Assembly: GCA_041744755.1 (NCBI GenBank)
Contig: JBGTKC010000161.1
Location: forward strand, 1-36,503
DNA from: CALDTK01 sp041744755
GTDB taxonomy: Bacteria > Bacteroidota > Bacteroidia > Chitinophagales > Saprospiraceae
Direction: 5' to 3'
DNA length: 36,503 bases
Shown: positions 31,800 through 36,503 of the stretch, piece by piece
How the letters are laid out: every line of letters begins with the position of its first letter
How positions within the stretch are numbered: the first letter of the stretch is position 1
Notes under the pieces: generated by a model
Databases searched by the model: none
The model's input: only the letters and a program-made list of their open reading frames with translations
Told to the model about the DNA's origin: nothing
Translations under genes and position numbers: made by a program

Positions 31800-32912
31800 A
31801 TGCTGCGCCACCTCCTGGCTGTCCTCTCTCTGGCCCTCGTGGCGAGCTTCGCGAACGTTGGCTGTAGTAGCGGCGGCGACGGCGCTAGCGCCAACGAATC
31901 CGGCGCCGTCTTCGCCAGCGGGAAGTCCCGCGCCATCGGGGACGTAAATCGGATCGTCATCGTGGCGGATCGCGAGCTGCTCCAGACTCCTGTGGGCGAC
32001 TCGATCGCCTATCACTACGAGCAGCCTTACCCGCTGATGCCGCAGCCGGAGCCCCTCTACGACCTGCGGTACATGACCGCCGAGGAGATCACGCAGAACG
32101 GTCCGCGGCGAGAGTTGCGCAGCTACGTCATCATCGCCGACCTACGCGACGAGCAGAGTTCCACGACGCGCTTCGTGACCCAGATGCTCGGTGAGGAGAA
32201 GATCCGCGCGGCGAAGGAGGACTACCGCAAGGGGACCACGGTGGTGACGGACCAGTGGGCCAACGGCCAGATCGTCGTCTACCTCTACGCCGAGGGTCCG
32301 GATCAGTTGGCCGACCTCGTCGCCCAGAGCTTCAGCGCCGCCCAGAAGCGCATCAACGCCTCCGACGAGGAGGTCCTGATGGCCAACATCTACCAGTCCG
32401 GCCGCAACCGGGGCGTGACGGACACCGTGCAAAAGATGGTGGGGCTTACGCTCGACGTACCGCAGGACTACCTCATCGCCAAGGCCGAGCCCGGCTTCGT
32501 GTGGCTGCGCCGCGACCTCAACGACGTGGTGCAGAACTTACTGATCAGCGAGGTGCCCTACAAAGGCGGTACACAGATGAGTACCGATAGCGCGGTGGCG
32601 TACCGCAATCGCATCAGTCGCGACGCCGTACGGACGAATACCAAAGGCTCCGTGATGTCGACCAACGATCGTGACCTGCCGATCGTGCGGGAGAGCATCA
32701 CGGTGGATGGTGTCGAGGCGCTGGCGGCCAAGGGCGTCTGGGAGATGTCGAACGACTATATGGGCGGTCCGTTCTTCACCTACCTCATTCCGGATGCGGA
32801 GAAGGGCAAGCTGTACGTGGTGGATGCCTTCGTGTACGCGCCGGGGAGTAAGAAAGGGAAGCGCAATTACATGCAGCAGCTGGAGACGATCGTCAAGAAC
32901 GCGGAGCTGTAG
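31800..32912 (+). CDS. DUF4837 lipoprotein
   Basis: 370 residues from ATG 31800 (MLRHLLAVLSLALVASFANVGCSS). The frame is open further upstream, but that part crosses the intergenic repeats and is not coding. The signal ends in a lipobox-like N-V-G-C, so the mature protein begins at Cys22 and is membrane-anchored. The body has the DUF4837 hallmarks: IVIVADRELLQTPVGDSI, EQPYPLMPQPEPLYDLRYMT, RSYVIIADLRDEQS, and a repeated module later (LTLDVPQDYLIAKAEPGFVWLRRD; GVWEMSNDYMGGPFFTYLI). The family is confined, as far as I recall, to Bacteroidota and has no known function. It is transcribed divergently from the DUF2723 gene across a repeat-rich 355-bp region. Confidence 0.88.
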   Translation: MLRHLLAVLSLALVASFANVGCSSGGDGASANESGAVFASGKSRAIGDVNRIVIVADRELLQTPVGDSIAYHYEQPYPLMPQPEPLYDLRYMTAEEITQNGPRRELRSYVIIADLRDEQSSTTRFVTQMLGEEKIRAAKEDYRKGTTVVTDQWANGQIVVYLYAEGPDQLADLVAQSFSAAQKRINASDEEVLMANIYQSGRNRGVTDTVQKMVGLTLDVPQDYLIAKAEPGFVWLRRDLNDVVQNLLISEVPYKGGTQMSTDSAVAYRNRISRDAVRTNTKGSVMSTNDRDLPIVRESITVDGVEALAAKGVWEMSNDYMGGPFFTYLIPDAEKGKLYVVDAFVYAPGSKKGKRNYMQQLETIVKNAEL

Positions 32913-32927
32913 GAGCGAGCTTCGCTC
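32913..32927 (+). terminator. weak hairpin after the DUF4837 gene
   Basis: GAGCG-AGCTT-CGCTC directly after the stop codon. There is no T-run, so terminator function is uncertain; it abuts the larger inverted repeat. Confidence 0.35.
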
Positions 32928-32932
32928 GGAAA

Positions 32933-33012
32933 TTTCACCACGGAGGCACAGAGACACACAGAGGGCCACAGAGACATTGCGTGTGATCTCTCTGTGGCCC
33001 TCTGTGGTGAAA
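32933..33012. repeat. CACAGAG-type inverted repeat
   Basis: Outer arms TTTCACCAC/GTGGTGAAA (32933-32941 and 33004-33012) and inner arms CAGAGGGCCACAGAGA/TCTCTGTGGCCCTCTG (32959-32974 and 32989-33004) would make one long hairpin. The left side has an extra 17-nt CACAGAG-rich segment. Similar purine-phased repeats occur, from memory, between genes of many unrelated bacteria. It sits between the converging DUF4837 and small Rpn-tail-like genes. Confidence 0.75.
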
Positions 33013-33033
33013 AATGTTGGAATAGGCGCTAGC

Positions 33034-33222
33034 CTATAACCACCGCAGCTGCTCTTCTTTCAGGCCGGTGTGCCGGACGACGTCATTAGAGCTGCAACCG
33101 TTGGCGAGCATCTGGCGGGCGACCTGGATGGATTGGCGTTCGCGGCGCTGGCGCTCGGCGGGGCTCTCGAGGGGTGTCGACAGCCGCTGGGCGAGCAGGG
33201 CCGACTCGGTAGAGTGGTTCAT
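33034..33222 (-). CDS. small protein resembling the C-terminus of Rpn/PD-(D/E)XK transposase-family proteins
   Basis: 62 residues: MNHSTESALLAQRLSTPLES, an Arg/Glu-rich helix (PAERQRRERQSIQVARQML) and a tail ending HTGLKEEQLRWL. The pattern 'ARxML..G....DVV..TGL...Q...L' matches the extreme C-terminus of Rpn-family nuclease/transposase-like proteins. The nuclease domain is absent, so this is either a leftover tail or a stand-alone small protein. It is flanked by the CACAGAG repeat and the degraded lipoprotein gene, in an eroding zone. Confidence 0.45.
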   Translation of the reverse strand: MNHSTESALLAQRLSTPLESPAERQRRERQSIQVARQMLANGCSSNDVVRHTGLKEEQLRWL

Positions 33223-33344
33223 ACGTGGTTTGATTTGGTTAGGACGAAAAAGGGAAGGCCAGTAAAGTAACGGAGTTTTTTGGTGCTTTGCTCAGTGTCG
33301 ATGCGAGGTTTCGGTATGAAATTCGGGCAGCATCTTCGCCGACT

Positions 33345-34352
33345 ATGTCGAAGGTGAGCGTGCTGGTGGCTGTTTCGTTGGTCTCTTTGGGCGCCTGCCG
33401 GCAAAACCAGACCTCCGCGGACGGGGATGGCGTCGTTGGTAGCCCCGCTGCGCTCCCCTTCGATCGGCCCCTAGCGCAGATGGCGCTCCACGACAGCTTC
33501 AACGGATCGGTGTTGGTGGCGCTCCCGGACACGGTCTTCGAGCAAACCTACCGGCAGGCGAGTGCCCCGGAGGCGATACACACGGCGTCCAACTGGCGCT
33601 ACCCCATCGGTGAGCTCAACCAGTTGCTGTTGCGCGCGGCCTATTTCCGTTTGGCGGATCAAGGTCGACTGTTGCTCAACGGCCCGGTCAACAAGTACCT
33701 GCCCGACCTACCGGAGTCCAAAGTCATCAACTACCGCATGCTGCTCGACCACCGGGCGGGGCTGCCGGATGTTTTGCCGCAAGGCGCCCGACTCTCCGAC
33801 CTCAAGCTCATTAGCCAACCCGGGATCGAGGAGCACTACAGCACGCTTGGCTACCGATTGCTGGCCACTGCCTTCACCCGTATGCTCGGCACCGACGTAG
33901 CCGAAATCATCCGCGTGCAGGTGCTGGAGCCAGGCGAGATGAGCAATACCGGCGTGCTCGATCCGGCGCAAGACATCGGTAACCTTGCCGTCGGGTACTC
34001 CGACATCTCTGGACAGTGGGCGAGCGTGTCGCTCGCCGAATTTGATCCACCCACGAGGCTTACGGATGCGCTCGGCCCGGTACCTGCCCTTCCTGAGTAC
34101 TACTCCACGATCACCGATCTCTTTTACCTGGCGCAATTCATGCCTGAGAGCGGCTTTTTGAAAGGTGAGTTGAAGCAGCCGGGGGTGAGGCCGGGGTACC
34201 GGAGCTATTTCTATGCGCAGTTAAAGCCTGAGTATACGGTGGTGGTGTTGAGTAATTCTGAGGCGGCGAAGGTGGGGGAGGTAGTGGGGGTGTTGCGGGG
34301 CGGAGCGGAGGGAGTGCTGGCGAAGGATTCGCTTTACAAAGGTCAGGACTAA
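33345..34352 (+). CDS. beta-lactamase-fold lipoprotein, predicted inactive
   Basis: 335 residues from ATG 33345 (MSKVSVLVAVSLVSLGACRQ); lipobox L-G-A-C. The frame opens earlier at 33288 but that part lacks a signal. The fold is clearly that of class C beta-lactamase/serine hydrolases: YPIGELNQLLLRAAYFRLAD, GRLLLNGPVNKYLPDLPES, YRMLLDHRAGLPD, YSTLGYRLLATAF. The catalytic S-x-x-K has become E-L-N-Q (Glu90, Gln93), Y-x-N has become Y-S-T (165-167), and no H-x-G motif is seen near the C-terminus, so hydrolase activity is unlikely. It may be a pseudoenzyme that binds glycan or peptide, or a gene on its way to decay. Two facing elements lie inside; one covers the lipobox cysteine codon. Confidence 0.85.
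   Translation: MSKVSVLVAVSLVSLGACRQNQTSADGDGVVGSPAALPFDRPLAQMALHDSFNGSVLVALPDTVFEQTYRQASAPEAIHTASNWRYPIGELNQLLLRAAYFRLADQGRLLLNGPVNKYLPDLPESKVINYRMLLDHRAGLPDVLPQGARLSDLKLISQPGIEEHYSTLGYRLLATAFTRMLGTDVAEIIRVQVLEPGEMSNTGVLDPAQDIGNLAVGYSDISGQWASVSLAEFDPPTRLTDALGPVPALPEYYSTITDLFYLAQFMPESGFLKGELKQPGVRPGYRSYFYAQLKPEYTVVVLSNSEAAKVGEVVGVLRGGAEGVLAKDSLYKGQD
33393..33407 (-). repeat. mini-hairpin element: stem GCC/GGC, loop GGCA
   Basis: Plus strand GCC-TGCC-GGC-AAAAC; minus strand GTTTT-GCC-GGCA-GGC. It encodes A-C-R-Q-N, including the lipidated Cys of the lipoprotein. Confidence 0.65.
33771..33785 (+). repeat. mini-hairpin element: stem GCC/GGC, loop GCAA
   Basis: GTTTT-GCC-GCAA-GGC, reading V-L-P-Q-G. 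It is oriented opposite to the copy at 33393 in the same gene. Confidence 0.8.
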
Positions 34353-34392
34353 TACTCTATCAGAAACGAGCGTCCGCAAATACCTTAGCTTC

Positions 34393-35061
34393 GTGAGAAA
34401 CCTCATCACCACTTTCTTAATTTGATCCTGTTGCCTGGCAGCAAATGCACAGTATGACTCACGTGCATATCTGCTAAGCGATGCCATGAAGCAGGCCGAG
34501 GGGGAGTCAGATTACCTTGCCGTAGCGAGACTGGATGAGTGTGTAGGCGGAAGTAGCACTTTTAGGTTAGGAGAAGGATATGAACCGGACACCTTAGATT
34601 GGCGGCTGGATCGGTTGCTGCTGGCGTTAATCTACGAAGATCAGCAAATACGGTTAGCTGGAGCCGCCACCGGCTTCCAGATCGATAGTGTCGATAGTGT
34701 CGATAGATCGGTGTGGCCGAGGATGTTAGCAGAAATAGAGACTAATGGATTTCCGAATCGAAAGAACATATCTCGTCAAGTGGGCCTCGGACTGCACACG
34801 ATTATCTGGCATAACATCCGCAAGACGCCAGAGGCGTGGAACGAGTTCCAACCTACTTTGAAGAAAGCACTCGAGGATATGGATGTGCTTCCTTGGGAGT
34901 ATGCGCAGATGATCGATGCCTACCGATATCGGTATTTAAGGCAGCCGCAAGTATACAATACTTTCGACCATGAGCTATCCAGTGAAGACTTGACGGAAGT
35001 CAATCGACGTCGGCTGGCGATTGGGCTGCGGCCGGAGGGGTGGACAGTGGAAGATATTTAG
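34393..35061 (+). pseudogene. DUF6624-like secreted protein with a stop codon in its signal peptide
   Basis: From GTG 34393 the frame reads MRNLITTFLI, TGA (34423-34425), SCCLAANAQYDSRAYLLSDA and on to ATG 34486, after which 191 residues are open. The part around the TGA is a normal signal peptide (basic start, hydrophobic core, A-N-A-Q cleavage), so the TGA looks like a nonsense mutation rather than a true upstream boundary. The body matches DUF6624: YEDQQIR, WPRMLAEIETNGFP, GLGLHTIIWHNIRKTPEAWN and DAYRYRYLRQPQVYNT. If translated only from 34486 the protein would stay in the cytosol. A 9-bp in-frame tandem repeat gives D-S-V-D-S-V-D. Function unknown. A sequencing error cannot be excluded. 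Confidence 0.7.
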
Positions 35062-35098
35062 GATATTTTGGGTGTAACTTGTCGACAAATTTTTACAT

Positions 35099-35515
35099 AT
35101 GCAATTATTACAGTCAGGAGCAGGGTATCTCCCTGCCACTCCGGGCTTTGTGTACTTAGTATTGATTGTGGTTCTTTTACGGTACTTCTTTATCTCCCCA
35201 AGGATGCGGCTCGCGCTGGCGGAAGCGGCAGTGGCTAGCTACTTTGAGCAGCGGGATCTCGGGGAGATGGTGCACTTGGAGCAGGATCACTTTGGTGCTC
35301 GGCACTGGAGATTGGCCGATGTGGTACTCCTCGGGTCGCTGTACTTCGATGTACGAGAGTATACCTACTTTAGGGCGGCTATAGAGAGGTCTGAGAGCAA
35401 GGTGGTTTACTCTTGCAAAGTGCTTCGGGTGTTGCGGCGGGTGAGGCGAGTGGAGGTGAAGTTGATGCCTGACATTGCCAAAGAGCGTCGGGACGTGGCC
35501 AACTTACAGCCTTGA
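35099..35515 (+). CDS. hypothetical single-pass membrane protein
   Basis: 138 residues from ATG 35099, 37 bp after the DUF6624-like gene. One membrane segment at about 17-34 (FVYLVLIVVLLRYFFIS) is followed by a soluble C-terminus rich in basic and aromatic residues, with EQDHFGARHWRLADVVLLGS and a basic tail (KVLRVLRRVRRVEVKLMPDI). I do not recognise the family. Codon usage is less GC-biased than in the core genes, as in the neighbouring 34-36 kb region. The orientation and spacing suggest a shared transcript with the DUF6624-like gene and the broken gene downstream. Confidence 0.55.
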   Translation: MQLLQSGAGYLPATPGFVYLVLIVVLLRYFFISPRMRLALAEAAVASYFEQRDLGEMVHLEQDHFGARHWRLADVVLLGSLYFDVREYTYFRAAIERSESKVVYSCKVLRVLRRVRRVEVKLMPDIAKERRDVANLQP

Positions 35516-35559
35516 TGTTCCTCGTCGACATTTTGAACAGTTGAACCCGACCTCCAATC

Positions 35560-36034
35560 ATGTCCGAAGAATCTAGGCAGTTCCGCGTCATCATCTCCGA
35601 AGAGAGGGGTTATCATCAGTTTTGAAGAAAACGGCAAACCCGGGATTGGCTATATCAATACGAGCCTAATCGGTTTTGAACCAAAGGTCGTTTTTGCTTG
35701 GCACTGTTCCATCACCATCGAACTGAGAGACGTGAGTGACGTTGGCCTTCCACTCGACTCCGAACGAGTGGTCACTAACAAAATGGGGGACCGGTTTATC
35801 GAGATGGTCGTCGGTCTGGACGCTAAAAAGCCCAATGCATTATTTTTAGCCAGTCTGGCGTGTGATGGAACTTACTAATTTGTATGGAGAGTTTATCAGC
35901 CAAAAGACGTTGCGACGCAGTTGCAAGCGATGATAGATGAGCGGTCGTACCTGCGACCTTTCGAGTACCGGATCGATTCGGATGCGGAGTGGGCGCTTGC
36001 GGCGTGGCACCTTGTGGTGAGGCGGGGGGAATGA
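35560..36034 (+). pseudogene. broken DUF695-like gene
   Basis: Starts MSEESRQFRVIISEERG at ATG 35560, then must shift frame around 35600-35612 to continue VIISFEENGKPGIGYIN and on through AWHCSITIELRD and GLPLDSERVV. It hits TAA at 35876-35878 and resumes with YQPKDVATQLQAMIDERSYL, then RPFEYRIDSDAEW, before TGA at 36032. The 'GKP' start, the 'GLP..E' middle and the 'RPFEY....D.EW' end are characteristic of DUF695 proteins, whose role is unknown. At least two lesions, a frameshift and a nonsense codon, make a functional product unlikely. Confidence 0.65.
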
Positions 36035-36284
36035 GGCCTTATTAGTTAGCGAGCCTGGATTGGCGTGTGTTGAGGCCAGGGTTTATCCGGCGACCACAGG
36101 CGTAACCCCGCCGAAAGCTACCCTAGCTAAGACCTCCGATCGACCTCCTCGACGCTGGACAGCTCCCGGCGCTTGTCGTCGTATCGGTCGGCGGACACGA
36201 AGGTCATGTCGGGTAGGACGTGATGCCGTAGAAGTCACCTTAAACGCGTGTGTACAGCTAAACTCGGGCCTACCTTGCTTCCCG
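36035..36284. other. intergenic stretch with a possible minus-strand gene fragment
   Basis: No complete gene. On the minus strand, 36127-36207 reads MTFVSADRYDDKRRELSSVE and on to a TAG, and just upstream another frame reads GDFYGITSYPT. Together they look like a frameshifted 3' fragment of a lost gene, of no family I can name. No terminator or clear promoter was seen. Confidence 0.25.
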
Positions 36285-36503
36285 ATGTCGACCTACTCTC
36301 CATCACGTGAGATCGAGCCTGCCTCCTACACCGGCCACCTCAACCGCATGAACGAAGTCTGGCGCTATGGCCTCCACCCGACCGGCGGCTACATCCAACT
36401 CAATGATCTCGTCTACAAAGTCTACGCCGACGCCGCCCGGCCCGGTCGCCTCACATCGGTAAGCGAACCAACTGCGCAGCAAAACCTCTCCTACCAAACC
36501 AAC
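36285..36503 (+). CDS. hypothetical protein, N-terminal part (runs off the window)
   Basis: ATG 36285 opens 73 codons without a stop to the end of the window: MSTYSPSREIEPASYTGHLN, then RMNEVWRYGLHPTGGYIQLN, DLVYKVYADAARPGRLTSVS and EPTAQQNLSYQTN. There is no signal peptide and no motif I recognise. GC-rich third positions return to the style of the core genes, which supports real coding. Function cannot be guessed. Confidence 0.55.
   Translation, partial: MSTYSPSREIEPASYTGHLNRMNEVWRYGLHPTGGYIQLNDLVYKVYADAARPGRLTSVSEPTAQQNLSYQTN

Noticed and set aside
768..33785. Mini-hairpin elements as intrinsic terminators
   Set aside because: A 3-bp stem is far too short, the T-run is 5' of the hairpin in one orientation, and nearly all copies lie inside genes.
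768..33785. Mini-hairpin elements as integron attC sites or a CRISPR array
   Set aside because: There is no GTTRRRY core or paired R/L boxes, no integrase, no regular spacing and no spacers.
768..33785. A conserved peptide motif (A-F-A-K / V-L-A-K-A) as the cause of the repeat
   Set aside because: Copies are read in different frames and on both strands, giving unrelated peptides.
34681..34707. GATAGTGTC tandem repeat as a regulatory microsatellite
   Set aside because: Only about two and a half 9-bp units, in frame within the DUF6624-like coding part; most likely a simple in-frame duplication.

Overview
The window comes from a fairly GC-rich member of the Bacteroidota, most likely the Saprospiria/Lewinella side of the phylum. 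This is inferred from several gene families typical of that phylum (DUF4175-like, DUF4837, DUF3078, DUF2723, DUF6624), a bifunctional ThrA followed directly by thrB and thrC, a YbeY whose third metal-ligand position is Asp, little sign of Shine-Dalgarno sites, and several TAnnTTTG promoter boxes placed just upstream of genes. No rRNA, tRNA, CRISPR array, insertion sequence or phage gene was recognised.

Layout. 1-2893 (+): end of a DUF4175-like coiled-coil protein, an RsbW-like ATPase and ybeY. 2926-3846 (+): a predicted lipoprotein. 4013-8801 (+): the thrA-thrB-thrC operon, which takes aspartate to threonine. 8866-11229 (+): a secreted M1 peptidase. 11230-11852: a gap holding a minus-strand terminator and a possible decayed gene. 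11853-12395 (+): an HD-domain protein. 12443-13192 (-): a polysaccharide deacetylase, divergent from gltX and a small conserved protein (+, 13243-15015). 15020-20674 (-): a surface-polysaccharide cluster of flippase, Wzz-like protein, O-antigen ligase-like protein, ECF sigma factor and FkbM methyltransferase. 20708-22612 (-): an FtsX/MacB permease and hpt. 22640-23004 (+): a non-coding, structured stretch ending in a very strong terminator. 23108-25738 (+): a DUF3078 protein and a sensor histidine kinase. 25770-31444 (-): an M28 peptidase, rpiB and a large DUF2723 membrane protein. 31800-32912 (+): a DUF4837 lipoprotein. 33034-36503: lower-GC, eroding DNA with a degenerate beta-lactamase-fold lipoprotein, a DUF6624 gene with a stop codon in its signal peptide, a broken DUF695-like gene, and fragments.

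Most striking signal. A 15-nt element, 5'-GTTTT-NNN-GNNA-N'N'N'-3', occurs at least 23 times in 36.5 kb, on both strands. It sits mostly inside conserved genes and is read in different frames. The 3-bp stem changes by compensatory substitution (GGC/GCC, GCC/GGC, GAC/GTC, AGC/GCT, CGC/GCG, CCC/GGG, GCG/CGC), while the GTTTT guide and the G..A loop (GAAA, GCAA, GACA, GGAA, GGCA) are kept. The conserved feature is therefore a DNA (or RNA) mini-hairpin with a 5' guide, not a fixed sequence or peptide. GCGAAAGC-type DNA mini-hairpins are known to be unusually stable. I do not recognise this element as a described family. It could be the target of a single-strand-specific nuclease or transposase, a DNA-uptake or priming signal, or a self-spreading micro-element.
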